Assembly: GCA_039519185.1 (NCBI GenBank)
Contig: CM076846.1
Location: 69,178,666 to 69,242,665, forward strand
Direction: 5' to 3'
Origin: Astragalus membranaceus
Lineage: Eukaryota; Streptophyta; Magnoliopsida; Fabales; Fabaceae
DNA length: 64,000 nt
Shown: positions 1 through 10,376 of the stretch, in pieces
How the letters are laid out: every line of letters starts with the position of its first letter
How positions within the stretch are numbered: the first letter of the stretch is position 1
The notes under the pieces: generated by a model
Database searches by the model: none
Seen by the model: the letters and a program-made list of their open reading frames with translations, nothing else
Told to the model about the DNA's origin: nothing
Program-made: the position numbers and the translations under genes

Positions 1-2988
1 TTAAAATTCCCCCTCTTGACGTGGTTCTCAAGGATGAGTTTTCAAGATCTTCAGTCTCTACTTGGTGTCGTCATTTTTGCAAGGAATTTCAGTCACAGAG
101 AATTCAACGTAATATTCACGTGACTCCTGCAGTTCCATTTGAGTTGATGAAACTACCTAATTTTTATCATGAGCTCTTGCAAAGGTACTTCTAATTATTA
201 TATTTAATGTGTCATGTAAGGTACCGTATTACTCTCTTTATATTGTTATTATTACAATTATTACAACATTTATTACAATTATTACAACATGTATGCATAA
301 GCAGGTATATCAAAAAGCGCTGCCCTGACTGCAGATCAGGTCTTGCTAACTGGGGTGAGCCCGCATTGTGCCTGCTGTGTGGTAGATTGTGCTCCCATAG
401 TCAGAAATCATGCTGCAGGTTCATTTCTTACCAATTTCATTATTACTTTTACTGTTTATGCTAAGAAAACATCTGTTTCTGAATGTTAAGTTTCGTCTCA
501 GATTCGTGAGCTGTCCGTAAAATACTATAAGCTTTGTTGTAATATTTTTACCCTGGGTTCAGATTCAGCTGATTTTGCTAGAATTTACGAGTCTATCTTA
601 TCGTAGAACATTTGAAATTATCTCATTGGATTAGTTTATTATCACCTAGTTTATTATCTTCACTTGATTAGGATTAACAGTTTTGTGTCTTATTGTATCC
701 CTATAAATACAAATTAGTGGTTAACCTTTTTGAATCATCACAAACATTACCGTAATCACCAATCATAGTCACATTCTAATAGAGTCTTTATTCTCTCTTC
801 TTCTCTATTTAAAACCAATAACCTCAACATGGTAGTACAACAGTACCATCCTCCGTGACCTCTCACATCACTGCTCCACCGTCGTGTTGCCAAAAATTCA
901 GAAACTCCAATAAGCCACCTAATTGCAAGTCCAAAAGCCTAGGCACGCGTTGCTCTGTTAAGCTCTCGCGTCTTCCTAACATCGCTGTTGTCTTATTCCA
1001 TCCAAGTGTGGCAAAGCGTCTGGCAACTTTTTCGGCCGGTTCGCCATTGCCCAGGCCTCCTTAGCCAGCGAGTCCTTTATCTGGTGTCGCTTTGGAGTTT
1101 TGAATGCGGTTCCTACTCTCCTTGCATAGACTCCTTTCCTAAATTATTATGGTGTCTTTCCAACCACCACTTTTACTGCGTGGGTCGCAGGACTGTCCTA
1201 GCACTGCTGCACCGGTCTATAATAGTTTTATAGTGTTGGTCGTTTGTCATCATCAGCTTTTACAGCTCTGTTGGGTGACTGTTTCTTAGCCCTTTCTGGT
1301 GGCCGAATGGAACACATTACACGCTACCCTCCCCTCTACTCAAACGAGTCATCCCGTTGTCCAACATCACGAACAAGTGAGACTCAACCTTTGTCACGTC
1401 TGTTCACCACCTTAACGTGGTTGTTTGGCTCTCTTAGAAGCTCAAGTCCAATATTATTTGGCTTTATACGATTTTCCACTTCTTTGGTGTTTGTCATTCA
1501 ATTATTTTCTCACTAATGGATCATGTCAGTGGCTTCTATCCTACCGAAGATCATTGTGGTGGAGAACTCTTTTCCCACAGATGAATCATATTGTTGCTAG
1601 GAAAACCTTTTTTCTCTCCTATGAATAAAAGTGTTTTTTTAAACACTTATTTCTCTCACTAGAAACTTCACAATCTTGATAAGGAGCTCTAGTTGGAGCT
1701 TTAGCAAGCCACGCACTACTATATAATACCTAAAATAACAAAAAAAAAGTTTCTTTAAAATCGTAGACTCTATCCTGCTCATGATATATTCCTTGAGTTT
1801 TGCTGAATCTTTTGAGCACTTGGCTTTTATCACCCTATAATGGTCCAACTCCATCCACTATGATTCGAGTTGATTAGCATACTCTGTAGACTGTTGAAGT
1901 TTTTTTTCCCTGTTTGCAGCCACAGTCTTCACTTTTACATCATATATTTGAGCAACATACTTAGCCTTAGAGTAAGTATGTTCTATGGCATCCCAAATCT
2001 CCTTTGCTGAGTTGAGAAACATACATGTACTACTGAGATTAAGGGACCATTGAGTTCCATAGCCATGCCATGATCATAGATCCCTCTATATTCGAAGTTT
2101 TGAATTTGTTATGTCAGATATTTCTTCGGATTTATGTTTTTGTTTTTCAGGCCTTACTATGGAGTTAAAAATTTTAATTGACCTTGGTCCATTTATACTG
2201 ATCTTTTTTATTTGCATTGAGAATTTGAAAGGATTTTATTTATTACATTTTTAGTAAAAGTGGATGCCAAACTCATGCTGCAACCTGTGGAGCTGGTACT
2301 GGAGTGTTTCTGCTGATTAGGGTATTGTGTTCTTTCTTGAACTTAAGTCTCACCTATTTAAGTTATCTTGCTCTTTTTATTATATTTTCTACTTACCCTT
2401 TGGATCTCCTTTTTGAGTCATCTTTTCCTTGACATGATTCTTTAAGTAATTAGTTCCTTATTTGCTTGGATACTTTGGGAATAATGAGTTTCATTTGTAC
2501 TCAGAAAACAAATATCCTACTTTATAGATCTGCACGTCAGGCCCTCTGGCCTTCTCCATACTTGGATGGTTTTGCTGAGGAGGTAAATTTCGCTTTGACA
2601 GCTTTATTTATCATATAGATAAGATTATTCTATGTTTTTGGAGTTATAAGTTCAAATTTATTTTATGATTCTTGTCTTCATATCTTCAAAATATCTCTCA
2701 TTTCTAATATTCTTTACTTATTATGAGTCTCGTCTTCATTTCTTCAAAATTTCTTTACTTAAGGATATTGGTATTTTTCGAGGCATGCCACTCTCCCTGA
2801 AAGAGGAACGTTATGCTGATTTGACCCATATGGTAAGGAAATATTCTATTGTCATCCCTTATGTGTGTTTTGATTTTGTTATACCAATCAACTTTGCAAT
2901 CAAATTGTCCTTTTTGTCTTTTTAGGTTGCTTCTCATGGTATGGAACTTAGTTCCAAGTTCCGTGGCAATTTTAACACAGGCTTTTAG
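1..2988 (+). CDS. PRT6: PRT6-like E3 ubiquitin ligase (N-recognin), C-terminal exons; 5' part lies outside the window
   Basis: Six spliced exons can be read: <3-184, 305-418, 2255-2321, 2505-2582, 2764-2832 and 2926-2988, all with GT/AG borders and consistent phases. The peptide runs through VPFELMKLP, YIKKRCPDCRS, EPALCLLCGRLC, GCQTHAATCGAGTGVFLL, SARQALWPSPYLDGF and EERYADLTHMVASHG, and ends at TAG 2986-2988. This order matches the conserved cysteine-rich C-terminus of plant PRT6. PRT6 is the cytosolic/nuclear E3 ligase that recognises basic N-terminal residues in the N-degron pathway, for example on group VII ERF factors. The UBR box and RING regions would lie to the left, outside the window. 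Only the C-terminal domain is seen, so activity cannot be judged. The last residues (ELSSKFRGNFNTGF) are not obviously conserved, and the stop codon lies within a local tandem repeat. The 419-2254 intron has been enlarged by insertions. Confidence 0.85.
611..829 (+). mobile_element. Possible Copia LTR remnant in a PRT6 intron
   Basis: The segment has a TATA box (TATAAAT at about 702-708) and a pyrimidine-rich tract. It ends in CCTCAACA followed at once by TGGTAGTACAAC, which resembles the usual Copia LTR end plus a decayed initiator-Met primer site (TGGTATCAGAGC). It could start at TGAAAT near 611. No partner LTR or TSD was found, so this is tentative. Confidence 0.3.
830..1638. other. Unidentified insert within the PRT6 intron
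   Basis: About 0.8 kb lies between the putative Copia LTR remnant and the Copia gag remnant. Short open frames exist on the + strand but show no recognisable domain. The position suggests decayed retroelement sequence. I see no confident gene, tRNA or repeat in it. Confidence 0.4.
1639..2100 (-). pseudogene. Copia gag (UBN2-type) fragment
   Basis: Translated on the minus strand with frame changes, this reads MIMAWLWNSM, then FLNSAKEIWDAIEHTYSKAK, VAQIYDVKVK, and WMELDHYRVIKAKC with SAKLKEYIMSRIE. These are hallmarks of the plant Ty1/Copia gag polyprotein (the region that oligomerises into the virus-like particle). At least two stops and a frameshift break the reading, and no zinc knuckle or pol follows. 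It is an antisense fossil inside the PRT6 intron and does not disturb the splice sites. Confidence 0.7.
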
Positions 2989-3140
2989 AGTGCTTATGTG
3001 GCTTTTTTTAACATCTTTTGTTTAACTCCGTAATTGAAATGCCTATTTGGCTTTTAGAGTGCTTATGTGGTTTTTTTAACACCTTTTGTTTAACTCCGTT
3101 ACAAAAACGCCTATTTGGCTTTTAGAGTGCTTATGTTGCT
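2981..3140 (+). repeat. 68-69 bp tandem repeat overlapping the PRT6 stop codon
   Basis: The phrase GCTTTTAGAGTGCTTATGT recurs at about 2981, 3049 and 3118, each time followed by a T-run, ACACCTTTTGTTTAACTCCG and ACGCCTATTTG. The first unit contains the TAG stop of the PRT6-like frame. A corresponding array with fewer units is present in the duplicated copy from 7130. Confidence 0.75.
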
Positions 3141-3808
3141 TTTTTTTTATGCCTATGTGCAATTTTATTTACCGACTCATCATTATCTTATAATTATGCC
3201 TATGTGGCTTTTTTATGCCTTTGTGGTTTTTGTTTGAAGTTGGATTTAAATCTTGCAGCAGCTCCAGATTAGGGTGAAGCCAAGTTATCGTTACTTTAAT
3301 CCCTAAGAAATGAGTCGTTGTGTGTTCACCAAAAAGAATCAATTTAATAAATATACTAAAAACTTCTAAATAAGTATGAAAAAAAGACAGCTTCAATTAA
3401 AAAACAAACAATTGACTCACCTGCCATATATTAAGTAGACATGTTTGCGTGATTGCTGAATTTTTTTGGACACATTTGTATGAAAATGACGGAATGGCCA
3501 ACTTATCGCTAATTTTAATTCTTCACAAACTATTATAAGACTTTATTTTCCTTGAGGATTAAATTGTCCCTTGTGGTATTCCTCATTATCCCTTTGTTTA
3601 AAATTTTTGAGGGAATTGCTATCTTCTCCCCTTCTTTTTCTGGCAGACCTCCCTCCTCTCCTCATCACCCCTCTTACTTGATCACATGACTCCCTCATTC
3701 CGCTCACCTTGGCCTCTAGTCAGTTGATACAATCAATTTATTTTTCTAAAGTAAAACCGTTTTCTAAAGGAAGAAAAGAACTTGTGTAATGAACTTGATT
3801 TCCAATAA
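2989..3808 (+). other. 3' flank of the PRT6-like gene
   Basis: AT-rich non-coding sequence that probably includes the 3' UTR. After the tandem repeat I see no ORF or RNA gene. The whole stretch is repeated at 7138-7912, which shows it belonged to the locus before the duplication. Confidence 0.5.
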
Positions 3809-4481
3809 CAAACTAGTGAAATTAAGAAAATGCTATGAATTCTTATTCTACTCCAAAAGTCTTTCTTCATAATTTTCTTTGATGTCCTCATTCAAATGAT
3901 TGACGGTGGTACATATATAGCCAACTGCTATACCAGTAAGATAGTACACATTTAAGAATTATTCTTTGACAAAAAAAAAAGAATTATTCTAACAAACTTA
4001 AATGCTAAAGGCTCATGCTTTTCCCAACCCCCCTCTTACTCACCACACACCCCCAAATTTCAATTATTTCAATTTTACCCACACGTGCAATGCTGATGGA
4101 ATCACGTGTACGACGAGTTATCAAACGGTTCGGTTTCAAAGAATCGAACTGGTATGGGCATTGCAATCGGGTGAAGTATTTATTGGGTTTGGTTGAGAGT
4201 CTCCGAACCGGTATGAGCACTCTCAACCGGACGTGAAAAATGTGAATAATGGATGTGTTTGTACGTCTAGCCAAGAGCAACCGAACCCGTTCGGAAGGTA
4301 GGATCCGGACCTTCGTAATACTGCACAGACAGTAACATTTACATAAACATTTCTGTACATTCAATTCATAAATAAGCCACTGTATTATAAATAAACCAAG
4401 TTAGTATTGATTTACAAAACGTGGGAAACATTCAAGTCATAACAGTCATACGTTAGACAACAAAAATTACAAAGCTATCAA
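3809..4481. other. Non-coding sequence downstream of the OTU pseudogene
   Basis: Present only in duplication copy 1. It contains an A-run (about 3971-3980) and a segment with alternating GAACCGGT-like words. No credible ORF is seen. It most likely represents the 3' flank of the minus-strand OTU-type MULE gene fragment. Confidence 0.35.
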
Positions 4482-5078
4482 CTAATCACTATCTTCATTG
4501 TGTTTACTTAAATCTACATAAGCCGGGGGTTTTGTCTCTATTATCATCAACCTCCACTTTTGCATGCGACCCGTAAACAGCGTGTCCCAACCCTTTGCTA
4601 TGGGTGCCCTGTTAACATTCCACCCCACATCGGGCGGGGGCATTGGACTTCCATTCTTCATAAATACCTTATAAAGACAAAAAGCATAATAATGTTAACT
4701 AATGTTTCACAATATAAAAATGAATTCTAAAGAGAAGTCGATATACCTGTACAAAGTGTTCGTCTGTATAACAGATGTTGAACGTACGGACACTTCTGAA
4801 TGGTGCAATATGAAGTGGGAAAATTGTGAAAGACTCATTAACACACCAACAAGTCAGTACGACCCTGTATCTGTTAGATATCAAATACCGTATTTTTGGT
4901 ATAGTCATCTAATTATCTTTAAAACTCGTGTTTGTCTGCATCAACAACTTCATCAGAAATGTGATTTTTTCCATACCACCGTATAGATTAATGTAGAAGT
5001 CATTCTATTGCCTAATCTTGTCCAACATATCATTTCTCACAGAAAGCCAAGCATCCCGACCCTTTGTTGTGCTTGATA
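4482..5078 (-). pseudogene. MULE-associated OTU-like protease fragment, C-terminal
   Basis: On the minus strand a first exon (about 5078-4747) reads DAWLSVRNDML, NDFYINLYGG, MTIPKIRYLISNRYRVVLTC, FPLHIAPFR and DEHFVQ. A 76-base intron (4746-4671) leads to a second exon: VFMKNGSPMPPP, GWNVNRAPIAKGWDTLFTGR, ending at TAG 4484-4482. The pattern (a D-W-L loop, a VVL-strand, FLPL-like, then FVQVF...GWDT-F-GR) resembles the OTU-like cysteine protease domain often encoded by plant Kaonashi-type MULEs. Two in-frame stops in the first exon show it is dead. The family call comes from pattern memory, not from a database search. Confidence 0.5.
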
Positions 5079-5080
5079 TA

Positions 5081-5500
5081 TATACAAATGTATGTGCAAG
5101 TATACACAATTGTAACAAGTAATAAAGTAGTGAGTTTAGATCGTACCCAGAAGGATTGGATTAATTTCAAAGTTTAAAGTAATAGCTTTAGTGAGGAGTA
5201 ACAAAATATCACAATATTAAAGAATGCAAGAATGTAAAAGATAGAAAAAAAACAAACAAGTAAGTTGGATTGGGATGAAATATGTGATGAAAGAGTAATT
5301 GGAATGCTTTCAACTAGTAAGTCACTTTTAATAGTATTGTGTTATATACGATGCTGGAGCATTGGATGCTGTAGCATTGGATGTGCGCCTTTCGGTCACT
5401 ATCGTCGGAGTTTCATTGTAAGGGACAACATGTCTGCGCCCTTAAATATTTTCACTCTTGTATATGAAGCACCCACAGTATCACCCTACAGACTATGTGT
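5081..5500 (-). repeat. Old Athila-like LTR fragment, copy 1
   Basis: Words such as GTGCAAGTATACACAATTGT, AACAAGTAATAAAGTAG and GATCGTACCC match the terminal part of the X-type LTR but more distantly, which implies an older, related LTR. It interrupts the OTU pseudogene and is duplicated at 8071-8482. It also holds a 15-bp repeat built on GATGCTGTAGCATTG. Confidence 0.6.
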
Positions 5501-6899
5501 TGTGTGAAAACAATATGTACAAGTATACACAGTCGCAACAAGTAATAAAGAGTAAGTAGAAATCGTTCCCATGGGATTGTTGAGTTCTTTTCTATATTTA
5601 ATTAGCAAGCAACCAAGCTAGTGAGCAAAATCAAAGTAAAATAACAAGTTGTAGAGTTGAAACCCAATTTTATCAACAAACAGCAAGTAAGAAAATGGCT
5701 AAATTGCAGTTTTGGCCCTCAATCTTTGGGGTTGATGTCACTTTGGCCCTTTATCTTTTTTTTTCTCGTTTTGGCCCTCATGTTTTTTTGTGTGTCATTT
5801 TGGTCCCTGCCGTTAATTTTTTCTAACGGGTGCCACGCTGGCAGTTAACTGCTGACGTGGCGTCTTAAATGTTAGGGCTGACTTGGACCTGATTTGGTGA
5901 TGTGGCACATAAGGGACCAAATTGAAACTTAAAAAGAACACGGGGGACCAAATTGACACAAACACAACATTCATCATCTTCCTCCAAACACCACCTCTCT
6001 CTCCTCAAGAACACCAAGAACAACAACAATTTCCAAAATTCTCAATTCTTCACCAAATCAAGCAAATGAATAGTGCATTTCATGCGAAATTTCACAAGGA
6101 ACTAGAATCCATCACCAATTCGCACAAAAAAGTGGAAGAACTTAATCAAAACAACGTGTTTTGGGTTTTGCAAATTGGGGAAACCTTCAAAACTCAACCA
6201 AAATTCACCAAACCACTTGCAATAGACTCGAAATTGGTGCAGTAACTGATTGTTAGTAAAATATTTCAACAAAAATGATAACGAATTGAGAACGAAATTG
6301 AAATGTAAATTCACGGTTTACGGTTTTTTGGGTTTTTCAATGACGAAGGGAGAGAGGGGGGGGGGGGGACGGGGAGAGAGAGGCGATATCACTATTTGTG
6401 GTGGTGGTGGCGGAAGCTCACCGGAGGTGGTGGTGGCTCGCCGGAGAAGATGAAGATGAATGTGGAGTTTGGAGGAAGAAGATGAAAGTTTTGTGTTTGT
6501 GTGAATTTGGTCCCCCATGTTCTTTTTAAGTTTCAATTTGGTCTCTTATGTGCCAAATCACCAAATCAGGTCCAAGTCAGCCCTGACAATTAAGACGCCA
6601 CGTCAGTAGTTAACTGCCAGCGTGGCGTTTGTTAGAAAAAATTAATGACAGGGACCAAAATGACCCAAAAAAATCATGAGGCGAAAACGAGAAAAAAAAG
6701 ATAAAGGGCCAAAACTGCAATTTAGCCTAAGATAAAAGATTAGTAGAAATCCAGAAGGAGAGTAAGTTGGGACTTCTTTCACTATGCAAATTCATAATAA
6801 TGGTCTAATGCTATATATGCTGCAGCACTAGGTGCTGTCGCAAGAGTTGCTATTCTTTCGAATACTTTCACTAAATTTTCGCTACAAGAGCCTACGTCC
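5501..6899 (-). repeat. X-type LTR fragment, duplication copy 1 (split by a MULE)
   Basis: It starts with TGTGTGAAAACAATATG (LTR end on the minus strand) and matches 8483-8702 plus 13057-13191 and 32121 onward. The homologous sequence is 5501-5687 plus 6737-6899 and stops abruptly after CTACAAGAGCCTACGTC, at the duplication breakpoint. The MULE sits in the middle. Confidence 0.75.
5697..6727. mobile_element. Non-autonomous Mutator-like element with long terminal inverted repeats
   Basis: The ends GGCTAAATTGCAGTTTTGGC and its inverse at 6727 begin inverted repeats of roughly 260-290 bp (5697 to about 5990 against 6727 to about 6466). Flanks TAAGAAAAT (5688-5696) and TAAGATAAA (6728-6736) look like a diverged 9-bp target duplication. 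Uninterrupted copies of the host LTR at 8660 and 32295 show the empty site. The core (about 5995-6465) has no transposase. It has short open frames and GC-rich GGTGGTGG/CCGGAG text that could be captured gene sequence, but I cannot identify it. There is a G-run at about 6357-6369. Confidence 0.8.
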
Positions 6900-7002
6900 G
6901 TTACAATCATTGAATGTGATGTGAAACCCTAGCAGTAATGGGCGCGCAAATTTCGGAGCTGCTAATTAGTTGATAGGTCAAAATAGCACAGATAGTGGGA
7001 AA
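6900..7002. other. Junction sequence between duplication copies
   Basis: About 100 bp that I cannot match to either duplication copy. It lies exactly between the truncated X-type LTR of copy 1 and the restart of the PRT6 intron in copy 2. It may be filler DNA from the rearrangement. Confidence 0.45.
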
Positions 7003-7074
7003 TTCCCTTGTGTATGTTTTGATTTTGTTATACCAATCAACTTTGCAATCAAATTGTCCTTTTTGTCTTTTTAG

Positions 7075-7137
7075 GTTGCTTCTCATCGTATGGAACTTAG
7101 TTCCAAGTTTCGTGGCGCTTTTAACACAGACTTTTAG
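7075..7137 (+). pseudogene. Duplicated last exon of the PRT6-like gene
   Basis: After the same TTTTTAG acceptor, 21 codons including the stop read VASHRMELSSKFRG and end FNTDF-stop, against VASHG...FNTGF in the functional copy. Upstream exons are absent, so this is an orphan exon fragment created by the segmental duplication. Confidence 0.85.
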
Positions 7138-7913
7138 ACTGCTTATGTGGCTTTTTTTAACACCTTTTGTTTAACTCCGTTACAAAAACGCCTAACTGGC
7201 TTTTAGAGTGCTTATGTGGTTTTTTTAACACCTTTTGTTTAACTCCGTCACAAAAACGCCTATTTGGCTTTTTTTATGCCTACGTGGCAATTTTATTTAC
7301 TGACTTATTATCATTACTTATAATCATGCCAATGTGGCTTTTTTTATGCCTTCGTGGTTTTCGTTTGAAGTTGGATTTAAATCTTCCAGCAGCTCCAGAT
7401 TAGGGTGAAGCCAAGTTATCGTTGTTACTTTAATCCCTTAGAAATGAGTCGTTGTGTGTTCACCAAAAAGAATCAATTTAATAAATATACTAAAAACTTC
7501 TAAATAAGTATGAAAAAAGGACAACTTCATTTAAAAAATAAACAATTGACACCACGTCACCTGCCATATATTAAGTAGACACGTTTGTGTGGTTGCTGCA
7601 TTTTTTCAGACACATTGTACGAAAATGACGGAACGGGCAACTTATCGCTAAATTTAATTCTTCACGAACTATTATAAGACTTTATTTTCCTTGAGGATTA
7701 AATTGTCCCTTGTGATATTCCTCATTATCCCTTTGCTTAAACTTTTTGAGGGAATCGCTATCTTCACCCTTTTCTTTTTCTGGCAGACCTCCCTCCTCTC
7801 CTCATCACCCCTTTTTCTGGCCTTTAGTCGGTTGATACAATCAATTTATTTTTCTAAAGTAAAACCGTTTTCTAAAGGAAGAAAAAAACTCGTGTAATGA
7901 ACTTGATTTCCAA

Positions 7914-8070
7914 TAACTCGTGTTTGTCTGCATCAACAACTTTATCAGAAATGTGACTTTTCTCATACCACCATATAGATTAATGTAGAAGTCATTGTAT
8001 TGCCTAATCTCGTCCAAGAGATCATTTCTCACAGAAAGCCAAGCATCCTTACCGTTTGTTGTGCTTGATA
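7914..8070 (-). pseudogene. OTU-like MULE protein fragment, duplication copy 2
   Basis: The minus strand reads DAWLSVRNDLLDEIRQYNDF then YINLYGGM and KLLMQTNTSYWKS, homologous to 4922-5078. Here the stop after RQ in copy 1 is a Tyr codon, so that nonsense change in copy 1 arose after the duplication. The rest of the domain is deleted. Confidence 0.55.
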
Positions 8071-8482
8071 TACATTTATATATATATATACACAATCGTA
8101 ATAAGTAATAAAGTAGTAAGTTGAGATCGTACCCAGAAGGATTGGATTAATTTCAAAGTTTAAAGTAATAGCTTTAGTGAGGAGTAACAAAATATCACAA
8201 TATTTAGGAATGCAAGAATGTAAAAGATCGAAAATAAACAAACAAGTTGGATTGAGATGAAATATATGATGAAAAAGTAATTGGAATGCTTTCCACTAGT
8301 AAGTCACTTTTAACAGCATTGTGTTATATACGATACTGGTGTATTGGATGCCGTAGCATTGGATGTGTGCCTTTCGCTCACTATCGTCAGAGTTTCATTG
8401 TAAGGGACAACATGTCTGCGCCCTTAAATATGTTCACTCCTATATATGAAGCACCCACAGTATCACCATACAGACTATGTGT
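8071..8482 (-). repeat. Old Athila-like LTR fragment, copy 2
   Basis: Close match to 5081-5500 with an AT microsatellite at the left edge (about 8078-8090). It ends at CAGACTATGTG immediately before the X-type LTR terminus. Confidence 0.6.
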
Positions 8483-9177
8483 TGTGTGAAAACAATATGT
8501 GCAAGCATACACAGTCGCAACAAGTAATAAATAGTAACTAGAGATCGTTCCCACGAGGATTGTTGAATTATTTTCTATATTTAATTAGCAAGCTAGTGAG
8601 CAAAAGCAAAGTAAAATAACAAGTTGTAGAACCCAATTTTATCAACTAACAGCAAGTAAGGTAAAAGATTAGTAGAAATCCAGAATGAGAGTAAGTTGGA
8701 ACTAGTGATGCAAACGGGGTGGGGCGGGCACGAGTACCAGCTACCCGCCCCGCGAGATGCCCGTAAGACCCGTGCCCGCCCCATGCCCGCATAGCGGGTA
8801 TTAAATGGGTATTTTTCTTCACGGGAACCCACGGATACTTATTAGTGTTGTAAAAATAATTTTTTATAAAATAAAATTTGAAATACTATACAAAATTAAC
8901 TTTTTAAACATTGTTTCTATCGATCATTTATATTAGAAAGTTATGTATTCAGTTAGACAATTATCTTATCAATTATTTACTAACTTATAATTGTAAACAG
9001 ATGGAGATAAAAAATACTAGAACTTGGTCAAAAAAAAATACTAGAATTACAATAGGAAATTTTAAAAACAACAACCCACTAATTATCCAAAATATTAGGA
9101 TAAAATATACAACACAAGTTATAAAAAATGACAACAAAATATCAATAAAAATCCACTTAAACAATAACAATGATAGG

Positions 9178-10100
9178 GTGGAATATGAGAGGGTTATGCC
9201 TTTCTTATCAGGGTGGAATATGAGAGGGTACCTCTATTCTGCCGCTCTTGTGGTAGTATTGGTCATTCTCTCCAGAATTGTAAGAGAACCGCGGAGACGG
9301 GCAGTACGAAGATAAATCCCCTTAGCAAGCCTTCTCGGAATGATAAGGGGAAGTCATTGGAGAAACCGGGTGAGCCTGACGCTGGCCCAACCATACAAGA
9401 CAATAGTCTGGTTTTGGTTATGCATGACATCAATCCCAATCGACTCAAGGGTCTTGGCAACACTGTTATTACACCTGAAGAGATGGCTGGGGGCCATGAT
9501 CTCGGTGAAGCTCATACCTGCTCCACCAAGTCTCCCACGACTAGGCTTGACTCTGGTGCTTCCTACTCAGTGGAGACATCTGCTATAAAGAAAAATTGGG
9601 CGGATATCTCAGATGATGAGGTTGTCTCGAACTCTCATGCATCTATGTTATATCCAAACTCCAAAGTCTTGATTGTCGACTCAGACGACATGAATCCAGC
9701 AGTTAAAGCTGATATGCAACTTTTAAGTAGGTTGTGGGATAAGTCGCCAGACGATGTGGGTGATCCGGTGGTTCCTGACTCAGCTGAGAGGTACTCGAAA
9801 CCGGTTGAGACCAAGAAACAAAAGAAGAAACAGAAAAAGAGTTTGTCAGTTGGATACAATCTTCGGTCCAAAGCTAGCTCAATATCTGTCACTTTCTGAG
9901 TTGGTTTTTTCAGCCGTTTTGGCCTGTTTTGTTGACCTGTTTTCATTTGGATGGTTGGTCTAGGGTGTCTTGCCCAAGTTTCCATTTTGCTGCTTTGTTT
10001 GTTTTTTTTCCCTGGCCTTGGTTTTTGGTTTGGTCCCCCTTGGTCTTTTTCTGTACTCCTTTTTTCTTTTTAATATATTTTAGTCTTTGCTTAAAAAAAA
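9178..10100 (+). mobile_element. LINE (L1-type) fragment inside the hAT: ORF1 end plus 3' UTR
   Basis: A zinc-knuckle ORF1 piece is followed by a T-rich 3' UTR and an A-tail (about 10093-10101). AACAATGATAG before the insert and AACAATGACAG after the tail look like a diverged target-site duplication. The endonuclease/reverse-transcriptase ORF2 is entirely absent. AGGGTGGAATATGAGAGGGT occurs twice near the 5' end (about 9174 and 9210), suggesting a complex 5' junction. Confidence 0.65.
9213..9899 (+). pseudogene. LINE ORF1 (nucleic-acid-binding) C-terminal fragment
   Basis: A 228-codon open frame begins EYERVPLFCRSCGSIGHSLQ and continues with NC, giving a CX2CX4HX4C knuckle. The preceding Y-E-R-x-P-x-F-C is characteristic of the zinc-knuckle region of plant LINE ORF1 proteins (DUF4283-associated). 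A long low-complexity Ser/Asp-rich region follows, ending in a Lys-rich KKQKKKQKKS stretch. The N-terminal DUF4283 part is missing and the frame only begins where the insert begins, so I treat it as a truncated retroelement protein and not a plant gene. Confidence 0.65.
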
Positions 10101-10376
10101 CAACAATGACAGAAATTCACTTCATCAAGTATTCAATTAAGTAGCACAACTTGGTCCACTTGGTTCCTGAAAAAAAAACAGCTTAAAATTAAAATCCAAA
10201 CAACCAACATATTTATGAGTTTGAAATTAAATTTTAGAAATATTACTTACATCATCAACATCAGCATCTTCCACTACTCTATTAAATTCAATATTGTCAA
10301 CTTTTGATATGGAAGAGCCTACAAACAGATACTTCAGTTAAAAACTTGCAATAAATAATCAATCTATTCATCTATT

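Larger units (their letters stand above)
2858..6899. repeat. Segmental tandem duplication, copy 1
   Basis: From the last PRT6 intron (about 2858) the sequence repeats in the same order and orientation from about 7003: last exon, 3' flank, OTU-pseudogene piece (4922-5078 / 7914-8070), old LTR fragment, and the end of the X-type LTR. Copy 1 keeps 3809-4921, which copy 2 lacks. Copy 1 also carries a private MULE (5697-6727). Copies differ by scattered substitutions, so the event is not recent. Confidence 0.85.

Noticed and set aside
4005..4364. 119-aa minus-strand ORF
   Set aside because: No recognisable domain, overlaps ORFs on the other strand, and lies in the 3' flank of a dead MULE gene.
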